Assembly (NCBI RefSeq): GCF_003999995.1
Contig: NZ_RJAD01000002.1
Span: 558,001-622,000, forward strand
DNA: 64,000 bases
Reading direction: 5' to 3'
Source of the DNA: Microbacterium sulfonylureivorans
GTDB taxonomy: Bacteria > Actinomycetota > Actinomycetes > Actinomycetales > Microbacteriaceae
Position numbers and translations under genes: made by a program. The notes under the pieces were generated by a model. That model made no database searches, was not told the origin of the DNA, and saw only the letters and a list, made by a program, of their open reading frames with translations. Below are positions 7,588-16,030 of this stretch, piece after piece (position 1 is the first letter of the stretch; each line of letters begins with the position of its first letter).

Positions 7588-9261
7588 ATGACTGACGAAA
7601 CACGCACACCCACGCAGATCGACACGATCGCTGATGCATGGGTCGACACCCTCGCCGAGCTCGAGCCCACACTCGCGACGTACATCGGCCGGTCCGAGTA
7701 CAACGACCGGTTCGGCGACTACAGCCCCGCAGGTCAGGACCGTCTCGTCGAGGAGGGCCGCAAGACGCTCGCGGCTCTCGCCGCCGCGACCCCGGTCGAC
7801 GACATCGACGTCGTCACCCAGGAAGACCTTGCGCGAGAGATCCAGGTCGGCATCGACCTCCACGCGGAGAAGTGGTACCTCCGCGACATCAACGTGATCG
7901 CCTCGCCCGCGCAGGACATCCGCTCGGCGTTCGACCTCATGCCGACGGCGACGCCCGACGACTGGTCGGTCATCGCGACGCGCCTCAAGGCCGTGCCCGA
8001 GGCCATCGACGGGTACCTCACGACCCTCCGTGAGGGGATCGCCCAGGGCATCGTGCCCGCGCGCCGCCAGGTGGTCGAGGTCGCTACCCAGATCGGCCGC
8101 TACACCGAGGACGGCGGCTTCTTCTCCACGTTCGCCGCCGACGCCGCACCCGCCGAAGGCCAGCTGCCGGCATCCCTCGCGCGCGAGCTGGCCGACAGCG
8201 CGAACGCCGCCCGCGTCGCCTACGACGAACTGGCGCGATTCCTCGCCGACGACGCCGCTGCATCCGCGACCGAGAAGGACGCGGTCGGACGCGAGCTGTA
8301 CGCCGTGCACTCGCGCCGGTTCCTCGGCGCGACCGTCGACCTCGACGAGACCTACGAGTGGGGTGTCGAGGAGCTCGCGCGCATGGTCGCCGAGCAGGAG
8401 TCGATCGCGAACGAGATCAAGGCGGGCGCGTCTGTCGAAGAGGCGGTCGCCTTCCTCGAGCAGGACCCGGCCCGCAAGCTGTACGGCACCGACGCCCTGC
8501 AGAAGTGGATGCAGGAGACGAGCGACCGGGCGGTCGCCGAACTCGGCCGCACCCACTTCGACATCGCCGAGCCGATCCGCAAGCTGGAGTGCATGATCGC
8601 CCCCACCAAGGAGGGGGGGATCTACTACACCGGTCCGACCGACGACTTCTCGCGCCCCGGCCGCATGTGGTGGTCGGTGCCCGAGGGCGTCGAGGACTTC
8701 GACACCTGGCGCGAACTCACCACGGTCTACCACGAGGGCGTTCCGGGCCACCACCTGCAGATCGCACAGGCGGTGTACAACCGTGCGCAGCTCAACTCGT
8801 ACCGTCGCCTGCTGGGCGGCACATCGGGTCACGCCGAGGGCTGGGCGCTGTACGCCGAGCGCCTCATGGAGCAGCTCGGATACCTCGACGACCCGGCCGA
8901 CCGCCTGGGAATGCTCGACGGACAGCGCATGCGCGCGGCCCGCGTCGTGCTCGACATCGGCGTGCACCTCGAGAAGCCCCGGCCGGATGGGAAGGGCACG
9001 TGGGACGCCGACTTCGCCCTCGACTTCATGCGCCACAACGTGAACATGTCGGACGAGTTCGTGAAGTTCGAGGTCAACCGCTACCTCGGCTGGCCCGGTC
9101 AGGCGCCGTCCTACAAGGTGGGTCAGCGCATCTGGGAGCAGCTGCGCGACGAGGTCGCCGAGCGCGAGGGCGCGGACTTCTCGATCAAGCAGTTCCACAA
9201 GCGCGCCCTCGACATCGGCGGCGTGGGGCTCGACACCCTCCGGTCGGCGCTGTCGCGCTGA
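7588..9261 (+). CDS. DUF885 family hydrolase, putative metallopeptidase
   Basis: A 557-residue cytosolic protein with no signal peptide or membrane segment. The family signature YHEGVPGHHLQIAQ lies at about residues 380-393; the His-Glu-His arrangement is thought to bind a metal, and the family is distantly related to zinc carboxypeptidases. A second conserved block is SGHAEGWALYAERLMEQ. The substrate is unknown. It stands alone behind its own promoter and converges tail-to-tail, one base apart, with the phosphoribosyltransferase gene. Confidence 0.9.
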   Translation: MTDETRTPTQIDTIADAWVDTLAELEPTLATYIGRSEYNDRFGDYSPAGQDRLVEEGRKTLAALAAATPVDDIDVVTQEDLAREIQVGIDLHAEKWYLRDINVIASPAQDIRSAFDLMPTATPDDWSVIATRLKAVPEAIDGYLTTLREGIAQGIVPARRQVVEVATQIGRYTEDGGFFSTFAADAAPAEGQLPASLARELADSANAARVAYDELARFLADDAAASATEKDAVGRELYAVHSRRFLGATVDLDETYEWGVEELARMVAEQESIANEIKAGASVEEAVAFLEQDPARKLYGTDALQKWMQETSDRAVAELGRTHFDIAEPIRKLECMIAPTKEGGIYYTGPTDDFSRPGRMWWSVPEGVEDFDTWRELTTVYHEGVPGHHLQIAQAVYNRAQLNSYRRLLGGTSGHAEGWALYAERLMEQLGYLDDPADRLGMLDGQRMRAARVVLDIGVHLEKPRPDGKGTWDADFALDFMRHNVNMSDEFVKFEVNRYLGWPGQAPSYKVGQRIWEQLRDEVAEREGADFSIKQFHKRALDIGGVGLDTLRSALSR

Positions 9262-9262
9262 G

Positions 9263-9907
9263 TCACGGTTCGACGTGACCGTCGCGGAGGTCGTGGGACA
9301 GCAGTTCCACGACCTCCGCGTCGCTCGTCTGGGTGAAGTCGTCGTAATACTGGCCGACCGCCCAGAAGTCTCGCTCCCGGTGAGGGCAGACGTAGTCGTC
9401 CGCGGTGTCGCGATCCGGCCGCCAGTCCGCGGGCGCAACCGGCACCGCGAGCACGATCCGGGTCGCACCGTGAGCGCGCAGCGACAGGCACGCCGCCGTC
9501 ACGGTCGCGCCGGTCGCGACGCCGTCGTCCACGACGAGCACGGTCTTCCCGGCGAAGTCGGCACCGGATGCCCCGAACAGCGCTGTTCGACGCCGCAGCT
9601 CGACACGCTCGAGGTCCTCCACGAACGCGAGCTGCTCGCTCGTGACGAAGCCTGCCCGGACGGCGTCGTCATTGACGACCCGCACGTCGTCGGCGACGGC
9701 TCCCACGGCGAACTCCTCGTGCGACGGCGCGCCGAGCTTGCGGACGACGGCTGCGGCGAGCGGCAGTCCGAGAGCGCGGGCGACCTCCGCGGCGACCACC
9801 ACTCCTCCTCGTGGGATGCCGAGCACGACGGCGTCCTCGCCGCTCCAGGCTCGCAGCGCCTCCGCGAGCTCGCGGCCGGCATGGGCGCGATCGGCGAAGA
9901 TTGCCAT
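9263..9907 (-). CDS. Phosphoribosyltransferase-domain protein
   Basis: A 214-residue protein of the class I phosphoribosyltransferase fold. The PRPP-binding motif VLVVDDGVATGATV is at about residues 120-133, and the N-terminal block VLGIPRGGVVVAAEVA is typical of the actinobacterial stand-alone family. The base or nucleoside substrate cannot be told from sequence. The ATG at 9907 is preferred over an upstream start at 9994 whose extra 29 residues do not look conserved. Divergent from the luciferase-like gene. Confidence 0.88.
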   Translation of the reverse strand: MAIFADRAHAGRELAEALRAWSGEDAVVLGIPRGGVVVAAEVARALGLPLAAAVVRKLGAPSHEEFAVGAVADDVRVVNDDAVRAGFVTSEQLAFVEDLERVELRRRTALFGASGADFAGKTVLVVDDGVATGATVTAACLSLRAHGATRIVLAVPVAPADWRPDRDTADDYVCPHRERDFWAVGQYYDDFTQTSDAEVVELLSHDLRDGHVEP

Positions 9908-10008
9908 GCCGCCACGGTACGCCCGCGGTGTCGACTCGGGAATGCCGTGCCGCGCACCGCGGTTCCACCCGGTGCGCGATTCATGCGCATGCATGGAAAG
10001 GACCTCCC

Positions 10009-11046
10009 ATGACCGACCTCGCCGCCGTGGAACTCGGCCTCGACACCTTCGGAGACATCACCCGGGACGAGTCCGGTGAACTCCGCACCGCGGCTCAGAC
10101 CATCCGCGACGTCGTGGACGAGGCGGTGCTCGCCGACCAGGTCGGCCTGTCGTTCTTCGGGGTGGGGGAGCACCACCGGCGGGAGTTCGCGATCTCGAGC
10201 CCCGAGATCGTGCTCGCCGCGGCCGCCGCCCGCACCGAGCGGATCCACCTCGGCACCGCCGTGACGGTGCTCTCGAGCGACGATCCTGTCCGGGTCTATG
10301 AGCGATTCGCGACGCTCGACGCCGTGTCCAGCGGCCGCGCCGAGGTGATCCTCGGCCGCGGGTCGTTCATCGAGTCGTTCCCCCTGTTCGGCTACGACCT
10401 CCGGGACTACGAGGCCCTGTTCGACGAGAAGCTCGATCTCTTCTCGCGGCTCCTCGACGAGAAGCCGGTGACGTGGCAGGGAACCATGCGTGCGCCCCTC
10501 GAGGACGCCGACGTCTTCCCCAAGACGGAGAACGGACTGCGAGCATGGGTCGGCGTCGGCGGCACTCCCGAGTCGGTCGTACGCGCCGCGCGGTACGGCT
10601 ACGGGCTCATGCTGGCGATCATCGGCGGGCCCGCGGACCGGTTCCGCCCGTTCGCGGACCTCTATCGGCGTTCGCTCACGACGTTCGACCGAGAGCCGCT
10701 GCCGGTCGGAATCCACTCGCCGGGGCACGTCGCCGAGACCGACCAGCAGGCGTGGGACGAGGCCTATGAGGGCTTCGAGGCCATGAACAACACGATCGGG
10801 CGCGAGCGCGGCTGGCCGCCCTACAGCCGCATGCGGTTCCAGCGCGACACCGGTCCGGAGGGAGCGCTCTACGTGGGCTCGCCCGAGACGGTCGCGCGCA
10901 AGATCACCGACACCGTCCGCACGCTCGGAGCGCAGCGCTTCGACATGAAGTTCTCCACGGGCACCCTGTCGCACGCCCGCATGATGCGGTCGATCGAGCT
11001 GTACGGCACGAAGGTGGCGCCGCTGGTGCGCGATCTGCTGTCGTAG
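10009..11046 (+). CDS. LLM-class flavin-dependent oxidoreductase
   Basis: A 345-residue member of the bacterial luciferase-like monooxygenase family (FMN or F420 dependent). It has the family's N-terminal block FFGVGEHHRREFAISSPEIVLAA, then HLGTAVTVLSSDDPVRVYE and ILGRGSF, and the C-terminal VGSPETVARKI found in the F420/FMN group. The start is set by GGAAAGGA six bases upstream. The substrate is unknown. It lies just upstream of the MFS transporter gene, which has its own -10 box, so the two may not be a strict operon. Confidence 0.9.
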   Translation: MTDLAAVELGLDTFGDITRDESGELRTAAQTIRDVVDEAVLADQVGLSFFGVGEHHRREFAISSPEIVLAAAAARTERIHLGTAVTVLSSDDPVRVYERFATLDAVSSGRAEVILGRGSFIESFPLFGYDLRDYEALFDEKLDLFSRLLDEKPVTWQGTMRAPLEDADVFPKTENGLRAWVGVGGTPESVVRAARYGYGLMLAIIGGPADRFRPFADLYRRSLTTFDREPLPVGIHSPGHVAETDQQAWDEAYEGFEAMNNTIGRERGWPPYSRMRFQRDTGPEGALYVGSPETVARKITDTVRTLGAQRFDMKFSTGTLSHARMMRSIELYGTKVAPLVRDLLS

Positions 11047-11069
11047 TGCCGGAGCGGTCGCGGCATCCG

Positions 11070-11075
11070 TACCAT
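11070..11075 (+). promoter_or_regulatory. -10 box of the MFS transporter gene
   Basis: TACCAT lies six bases before the ATG at 11082. This spacing supports that start over the GTG at 11046 and suggests a leaderless transcript. Confidence 0.5.
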
Positions 11076-11081
11076 GACGCT

Positions 11082-12437
11082 ATGACGGATGCCGACACCC
11101 GCGCGGCCGCGACGCTCTCGGAGCGCCTCGACCGGCTGCCGTTCACCCGCATGCACGTGCGGGTGCTGACCGGCTCCGGCCTCGGCTGGGCTCTGGACGC
11201 GATGGACGTGGGGCTGATCTCGTTCGTGATCGCGGCCCTCGCGGCGCAGTGGGAGCTGCAGCCCTACGAGACGGCCTGGATCGCGTCGATCGGGTTCGTC
11301 GGCATGGCGATCGGTGCGAGCGTGGGCGGCCTGCTCGCCGACAGGTTCGGACGGCGATCCGTCTTCGCGCTGACCCTGCTGGTGTACGGCGTCGCGACCG
11401 GGGCCAGTGCCCTCGTCGGCGGGGTCGTCGCCCTGCTGGTGCTGCGGTTCTTCGTCGGCCTCGGGCTCGGCGCCGAACTGCCGGTGGCCTCGACGTATGT
11501 GAGCGAGTTCGCACCCGCGCGGATCCGCGGTCGCCTCATCGTGATCCTCGAGGCCTTCTGGGCCGTCGGCTGGACCGCCGCGGCACTCATCGGCTACTTC
11601 GTCATCCCGACGTCGGACGCGGGGTGGCGCTGGGCGTTCGCGCTCGGCGCGATCCCCGCCGCGTACGCCCTCTTCGTTCGGTGGGGTCTGCCCGAATCCG
11701 CGCGCTGGCTGGAGCGTCGCGGCCGGCACGAAGAGGCCGGGACGGTCGTGCGCTCCTTCGAGGAGTCGGCCGGGAGCGCGGCATCCGACCCTGTCGCGAT
11801 CGACGTCGACATGCAGCCGGCGGCGTCGTCCACCGTCGGGTCGCGGCTCGCCGTGCTGTGGTCGCACGAGTTCCGGCTGCGCACGGCGTGCCTCTGGCTC
11901 GTGTGGTTCTGCGTCAACTTCTCCTACTACGGAGCGTTCATCTGGATCCCGTCGATCCTCGTCGCCCAGGGGTACGACCTGGTCCGCTCGTTCGGGTTCA
12001 CGCTCATCATCACCCTCGCGCAGCTTCCCGGGTACGCAACAGCTGCATGGCTGATCGAGGTGTGGGGCCGGCGCCTCACCCTGTCGGTCTTCCTCGTCGG
12101 ATCCGCTGCATCCGCCGTGGCGTTCGGAACCGTGGGCAGCGAAGCGGGGGTCATCGCGGCCGGCATGGCACTGTCGTTCTTCAACCTGGGCGCGTGGGGC
12201 GCGCTGTACGCGGTCACGCCGGAGATGTACCCCACGTCGCTGCGCGCCACCGGATCGGGCTGGGCCGCCGGAGCGGGACGCATCGCGTCGATCATCGCCC
12301 CGCTCCTGGTACCGGTGCTGCTCGCCCTCGGCGGCGCCCCGACGCTGTTCGTCGTGTTCGCCGCCTTCTTCGTGGTGGCCGCCGCAGCGGCCTGGGGACT
12401 CGTCGACAAGCGGGGGATGGCACTCGACGACCGCTGA
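11082..12437 (+). CDS. MFS transporter, sugar/organic-acid porter type
   Basis: A 451-residue 12-helix permease. The loop between helices 2 and 3 reads GGLLADRFGRRSVF, the MFS signature; SEFAPARIRGRL after helix 4 and LPESARWLERRGR after helix 6 are typical of the sugar-porter/NiaP-like branch. A cytosolic loop sits at about 215-255. Substrate unknown. I prefer the ATG at 11082 because of the -10 box six bases upstream; a GTG at 11046 would touch the last base of the oxidoreductase gene. Confidence 0.9.
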   Translation: MTDADTRAAATLSERLDRLPFTRMHVRVLTGSGLGWALDAMDVGLISFVIAALAAQWELQPYETAWIASIGFVGMAIGASVGGLLADRFGRRSVFALTLLVYGVATGASALVGGVVALLVLRFFVGLGLGAELPVASTYVSEFAPARIRGRLIVILEAFWAVGWTAAALIGYFVIPTSDAGWRWAFALGAIPAAYALFVRWGLPESARWLERRGRHEEAGTVVRSFEESAGSAASDPVAIDVDMQPAASSTVGSRLAVLWSHEFRLRTACLWLVWFCVNFSYYGAFIWIPSILVAQGYDLVRSFGFTLIITLAQLPGYATAAWLIEVWGRRLTLSVFLVGSAASAVAFGTVGSEAGVIAAGMALSFFNLGAWGALYAVTPEMYPTSLRATGSGWAAGAGRIASIIAPLLVPVLLALGGAPTLFVVFAAFFVVAAAAAWGLVDKRGMALDDR

Positions 12438-12487
12438 CACCTCCCGCATCGAGGTGGGGCCGCGCATACGGGGTGGCCCGCCGCGCT

Positions 12488-12493
12488 TAGGCT
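12488..12493 (+). promoter_or_regulatory. -10 box of the first SGNH hydrolase gene
   Basis: TAGGCT ends six bases before the ATG at 12500, predicting a leaderless mRNA. No clear -35 is visible. Confidence 0.6.
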
Positions 12494-12499
12494 GGGACG

Positions 12500-13261
12500 A
12501 TGGCAGCCGTGAGGTATGTCGCCATCGGCGACTCGTTCACCGAGGGCGTCGGCGACGAACTCCCCGACGGTCGCGTGCGCGGCTGGGCGGATCTTGTGGC
12601 ACAAGGCTGGGCGGATGCCTCGGCCCAGCCCGTCGAATACGCGAACTTCGCCATCCGCGGCAAGCTCGTCCAGCCGATCGTCGAGCAGCAGCTCGAACCG
12701 GCTCTGGCGCTGCAGCCGACCCATCTCTCCTTCAACGGCGGAGGCAACGACATGCTCCGGCCGCGCACGAGCGTGTCGCGAGTGGTCGACGCCTTCACGC
12801 ACGTGCTGAATCGATGCGATGAGGAGGGTGTGACCCTCATCCTCCTGTCCGGGGCGAATCCCTCTGCGCAGCTGCCGCTCAGTCGGGTGATCCAGCGACG
12901 AGGCGATCTGCTCTCGGCGGCGGTTTCCTCGAAGTTCGCCGACCGCACCGACATCGTGCGGGCCTTCAACTGGCCGGACAAGGAGCTGTCGAGCCCGCCG
13001 TACTGGTCGGAGGACCGGCTGCACATGAACGCACGCGGCCACCACCGGGTCGCCGCACGGGTGCTGACGGCGCTCGGCCAGGAGCCGCCGGCGGCGTGGT
13101 GGTCCCTGCCCCCGCTTCCCCCTGCGGTCGCACGGGGCACGGCCTACTACCGCGAGCACGTCGGACCGTGGATCCAGCGCCGCCTGACCGGCACGTCATC
13201 CGGAGACGGGCGCGAGCCGAAGCACGGCGAGTGGTTCGAAGTGGGTCCGTCAGTCAGCTGA
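12500..13261 (+). CDS. SGNH/GDSL hydrolase
   Basis: A 253-residue esterase or lipase-like enzyme of the SGNH fold. Block I is AIGDSFTEGVGD with the nucleophile Ser near residue 12, block III is NGGGNDML, and block V is DRLHMNARGH with the catalytic Asp and His. There is no signal peptide, so it acts in the cytosol. The substrate is unknown. It resembles the second SGNH gene at 49379 (same RYVAxGDSFTEG start, DRLHxNxxGHH end, similar C-terminal tail). Its 3' end overlaps the convergent DUF2087 gene by 12 bases. Confidence 0.93.
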   Translation: MAAVRYVAIGDSFTEGVGDELPDGRVRGWADLVAQGWADASAQPVEYANFAIRGKLVQPIVEQQLEPALALQPTHLSFNGGGNDMLRPRTSVSRVVDAFTHVLNRCDEEGVTLILLSGANPSAQLPLSRVIQRRGDLLSAAVSSKFADRTDIVRAFNWPDKELSSPPYWSEDRLHMNARGHHRVAARVLTALGQEPPAAWWSLPPLPPAVARGTAYYREHVGPWIQRRLTGTSSGDGREPKHGEWFEVGPSVS

Positions 13262-13732
13262 TTCGACGAGCGCGTACGCAGACCCCGACCTCGTGCGCTC
13301 GAGAAGCTCCGCGTCGACGAGAGCGCGACGCAATCCGGCGACATCATCGGCGAAGCGTCCGAGCCGCTCGTTCGTCGCACGCTCGCTCAGGACTTCGCCG
13401 GGCTCGAACGCCCGCGCGGCGACCCAGCGCAGGAGCTCCAGCCGGTCGGCATCCTGCACCGGATACCGGTCGATGCGGCCCGACCCGTCGAGGAATCGAG
13501 CCGGTCCGGACTTCTTCGCCGGCGGATCGGCCGCGAGGATGCCCCGCACCGACGCTTCGTCGAACTCGGGCCCGTCTTCGCCCTCGCGCACGAGCCCGGA
13601 CTCGACGAGTCGCGCGAGCGCCCGCGCACGGCGTGCGTCGCTCAGCTCGTCCGCCGCGATCACTTCGGCCAGCACAGCGCGCAGATCGGGATTGAGGAGG
13701 GCGGCGACGACACCGCGCCAGCGGTCGCTCAT
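13250..13732 (-). CDS. DUF2087 domain protein
   Basis: A 160-residue protein. The C-terminal half (about 85-155, RIDRYPVQDADRLELLRWVA through LVDAELLERTRSGSAY) matches DUF2087, a domain often joined to ArsR-like winged helices. The N-terminal half (about 1-70) is helical and could be a wHTH-like region, so a regulatory role is plausible but unproven. It overlaps the upstream reductase-like gene by four bases (13729-13732), so the two are probably translationally coupled. Confidence 0.85.
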   Translation of the reverse strand: MSDRWRGVVAALLNPDLRAVLAEVIAADELSDARRARALARLVESGLVREGEDGPEFDEASVRGILAADPPAKKSGPARFLDGSGRIDRYPVQDADRLELLRWVAARAFEPGEVLSERATNERLGRFADDVAGLRRALVDAELLERTRSGSAYALVESAD

Positions 13733-14289
13733 TCGGGCTTCCGCACCGAGTAGACGAGTTCGGCGAACTGCCCGGCGCGCCCCACCGACTCCAGGGTCAG
13801 GCGGTCTGACTCCAGTCGGCGGGGGAGCAGCGGGCGACCCGACACGAGAGTGACGGGGGCGATCGATACGCGGATCTCATCGAGGAGGCCGGCATCGGCG
13901 AACTGCCCGACGAGGTCTCCGCCGCCGACGATCCAGATGTCTCGATCTCCGGCCGCCGCCACGAGCTCCGTCCAGAGGGCGGAGACGTCTCCGGTGCGGA
14001 AGCGGATGTCGGCTCCGGCGACGACGGGCAGCTCGCGCGAGCTCATCACGAACGACGCCTTGCCCGAATAGAACCACTTCTCCGGACTGTCGAGCAGCTT
14101 CTCGTGATCGACGACCCATTCGTATGTCGTCGATCCCATGATCAGCGCGCCCACGCCGTCGAGGAAACGGCCGAAGTCGTTCTCGGCCTGATCGGCGCCG
14201 GGCACGGCGAAGAGCCAGGCGAGCGAGTCCTCGTCGTCGGCGAGATAGCCGTTGAGCGTGGTGGCGGTGTGGAAGATGACGCGTGCCAT
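13729..14289 (-). CDS. Dihydrofolate reductase family protein (RibD C-terminal type)
   Basis: A 186-residue reductase-fold protein. It starts ARVIFHTATTLNGYLAD and contains IMGSTTYEW and DIWIVGGGDLVGQF, the nucleotide-binding strand of the RibD-C/DHFR-like family. Such stand-alone proteins are NADPH-dependent reductases of mostly unknown substrate; true folate reductase activity is unlikely. The ATG at 14289 is preferred to one at 14334. It is divergent from the ArsR-SRPBCC pair, sharing a 91-base promoter region. Confidence 0.9.
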   Translation of the reverse strand: MARVIFHTATTLNGYLADDEDSLAWLFAVPGADQAENDFGRFLDGVGALIMGSTTYEWVVDHEKLLDSPEKWFYSGKASFVMSSRELPVVAGADIRFRTGDVSALWTELVAAAGDRDIWIVGGGDLVGQFADAGLLDEIRVSIAPVTLVSGRPLLPRRLESDRLTLESVGRAGQFAELVYSVRKPE

Positions 14290-14319
14290 GGCCACACCGT
14301 ATCGGCGATCCCGACATCC

Positions 14320-14348
14320 TTGACACGTATTCAACCACTTGGTACTGT
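14320..14348 (+). promoter_or_regulatory. Promoter of the ArsR-SRPBCC operon
   Basis: A consensus -35 TTGACA (14320-14325), a 17-base spacer and TACTGT (14343-14348). Transcription would start near 14355, leaving a short leader with AGGAGGTGAG before the ATG at 14381. The -10 box lies inside the palindrome at 14330-14362. Confidence 0.8.
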
Positions 14349-14362
14349 ACCGATCAGTTGAA
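14330..14362. promoter_or_regulatory. Probable ArsR operator (imperfect palindrome)
   Basis: Two 16-base arms (14330-14345 and 14347-14362) around one central base; 12 of 16 positions are complementary, with TTCAAC/GTTGAA at the outer ends and GGTAC/GTACC inside. It overlaps the -10 box and start region, as expected for an autorepressor, and could also control the divergent reductase-DUF2087 pair. Confidence 0.75.
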
Positions 14363-14380
14363 CACAGGAGGTGAGCCGCA

Positions 14381-14746
14381 ATGACCGATCAGCTCAGTCG
14401 CACATTCTCGGCCCTCGCCGACCCCACGCGCCGCGCGATCCTCACGCGGCTCAGTGGGGGAGAGGCGACGGTCGGCGAGCTGGCGGCACCGTTCGACATG
14501 ACGTTCGCCGCTGTCTCGAAGCACCTCCGCGTGCTCGAGGGAGCGGGGCTGGTCACCCGCGGCAAGGACGCGCAATACCGGCCGGCGCGACTCGACGCGC
14601 GACCGCTGGCCTCGGCATCCCGCTGGATCGAGGACTACGCCCACTTCTGGGAGGACAGCGTCGACGCCCTCGATCAGTACCTCAACGCCCTTCAGCAGCT
14701 CTCACCCACGCACGACCTCACCGACAAGGAGAATCCCCATGGCTGA
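14381..14746 (+). CDS. ArsR-family transcriptional regulator
   Basis: A 121-residue winged-helix repressor. SALADPTRRAILTRL opens the domain and TFAAVSKHLRVLEGAGLV (about 44-61) is the recognition helix region. It lacks the CVC metal-binding motif of arsenic sensors and belongs to the group that is co-transcribed with an SRPBCC (AHSA1) protein. AGGAGGTGAG precedes the ATG. It overlaps the next gene by eight bases. It probably binds the palindrome in its own promoter. Confidence 0.94.
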   Translation: MTDQLSRTFSALADPTRRAILTRLSGGEATVGELAAPFDMTFAAVSKHLRVLEGAGLVTRGKDAQYRPARLDARPLASASRWIEDYAHFWEDSVDALDQYLNALQQLSPTHDLTDKENPHG

Positions 14747-15185
14747 CTACTTCACGATCACCCGCACCCTCCGCGCACCGCGCGAGCTCGTCTTCGAGGC
14801 GATCACCAGGCCCGAGCATTTCGCGGTGTGGTTCGGCACGGCCGCCGTCGAGGTTCCGCAGGAGTCCCTGACCATGGACGTCCGACCGGGTGGCGCCTTC
14901 CGTGCCGTGATGCACCTGCCCGACGGCAACCGGATCGACTGGGCGGGGGAGTACCAGGTCGTCGAGCCGCCGTCGCACCTGGCGATGACGCTCACCGACC
15001 AGCCCGGCGACGACGTCGGTCTCCCCGTCCTGTTCGATCTCGTCGAGGTGGACGGCGGGACGGAGCTCACGATCAGTCAGGACCGCTCCGACTTCAGCGA
15101 CGAGCAGGTCGCGGCCACGATCGCCGGCTACAACGCGTTCATCGACGACATCGAAGACGTGCTCGAGTCGATGCAGCCCGCCTGA
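14739..15185 (+). CDS. SRPBCC (AHSA1/START-like) domain protein
   Basis: A 148-residue lipocalin-like ligand-binding fold. ITRTLRAPRELVFEAITRPEHFAVWFG is the N-terminal strand-helix unit of the AHSA1 family and the C-terminal amphipathic helix (about 125-145) closes the cavity. It overlaps the ArsR gene, and this pairing is common in actinobacteria; the SRPBCC partner may bind a small hydrophobic molecule. No ligand can be assigned. Confidence 0.92.
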   Translation: MADYFTITRTLRAPRELVFEAITRPEHFAVWFGTAAVEVPQESLTMDVRPGGAFRAVMHLPDGNRIDWAGEYQVVEPPSHLAMTLTDQPGDDVGLPVLFDLVEVDGGTELTISQDRSDFSDEQVAATIAGYNAFIDDIEDVLESMQPA

Positions 15186-15190
15186 TCGCG

Positions 15191-16030
15191 TCAGAGAGCG
15201 CCCGCCCGGCGCAGCGCGCCCATCGCAAGGACGCTGCCCGCGCGGGCGCTCTCGCGCGGGCCGGCACCGGACAGCGCATGAGCGATGTATCCGGCGGCGA
15301 ACGCATCGCCGGCTCCTGTGGAGTCGAGGACGTCGTCGACGCGTTCGACCGCCACGTCGAACCGCTCGCCGTCGTGCGAGACGAGCACCGGGTCGCCGCC
15401 GCGCTTGACGACCGACACCGCGTCGCCGAGGTCGAGTCCGAGCTCCTCGGCCGTGCGGGACTCGTCCTCGTTGGCGAACACCACGGCCGGCGAGACGGTC
15501 CGCACGATCCGCTGCAGCACATCGCCCCCGAGTTCGCGCAGCGTCGCGACGCTCGACAGGTCGAGGCTGATCCGCGCTCCGGAACGGACCGCGGTGGCCG
15601 CGGCATCCGTCAGCGCATCCCGCGAGGCGGGCGCCGCGAAGCCGTACAGCGGGAGGTGCACCCATCGGGCGCCGTCCAGCCAGGACGGGTCGATGGCCCC
15701 CAGCTCGGCGGATGCCCCCCGGTCGGTGATCATCGTGCGCTCTCCGACAGCGTCGACGAGCACGACGATCGCGCCCGTGCGTCCGCCGCGCTGCACGCGG
15801 ACGTCGACCCCTGCTGCTTCGAGCTCGGCGACGAGGGCGCGTCCGATCGTGTCGTCGCCGACCCGGCCGATGAAGCGCGCCGGATGCCGCGGCGCGGCCG
15901 CCACCGCCACGTTGGCGGCGCTGCCGCCGCGGGTGATCCGCACCTCGGCCGGGTTGTCGGTGCCCCGCTCGAGCGACGAGCCTCCGAGCACGATGAGGTC
16001 TGCGACGAGGTCGCCGATGACGATGATCAT
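15191..16030 (-). CDS. psuK: PfkB-family kinase, probable pseudouridine kinase
   Basis: A 279-residue ribokinase-fold sugar kinase. IIVIGDLVADLIV opens the chain, TRGGSAANVAVAA is the substrate-binding motif, and DSTGAGDAFAAG near the C-terminus carries the catalytic Asp and anion hole. It overlaps psuG by four bases, and PfkB kinases beside psuG phosphorylate pseudouridine to pseudouridine 5'-phosphate; the assignment rests on that context. No nucleoside transporter is adjacent. Confidence 0.85.
   Translation of the reverse strand: MIIVIGDLVADLIVLGGSSLERGTDNPAEVRITRGGSAANVAVAAAPRHPARFIGRVGDDTIGRALVAELEAAGVDVRVQRGGRTGAIVVLVDAVGERTMITDRGASAELGAIDPSWLDGARWVHLPLYGFAAPASRDALTDAAATAVRSGARISLDLSSVATLRELGGDVLQRIVRTVSPAVVFANEDESRTAEELGLDLGDAVSVVKRGGDPVLVSHDGERFDVAVERVDDVLDSTGAGDAFAAGYIAHALSGAGPRESARAGSVLAMGALRRAGAL

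Noticed and set aside
6262..9468. A 1068-codon open frame on the minus strand opposite polA and the DUF885 gene
   Set aside because: Same composition artefact; the sense strand encodes clear DNA polymerase I and DUF885 motifs.
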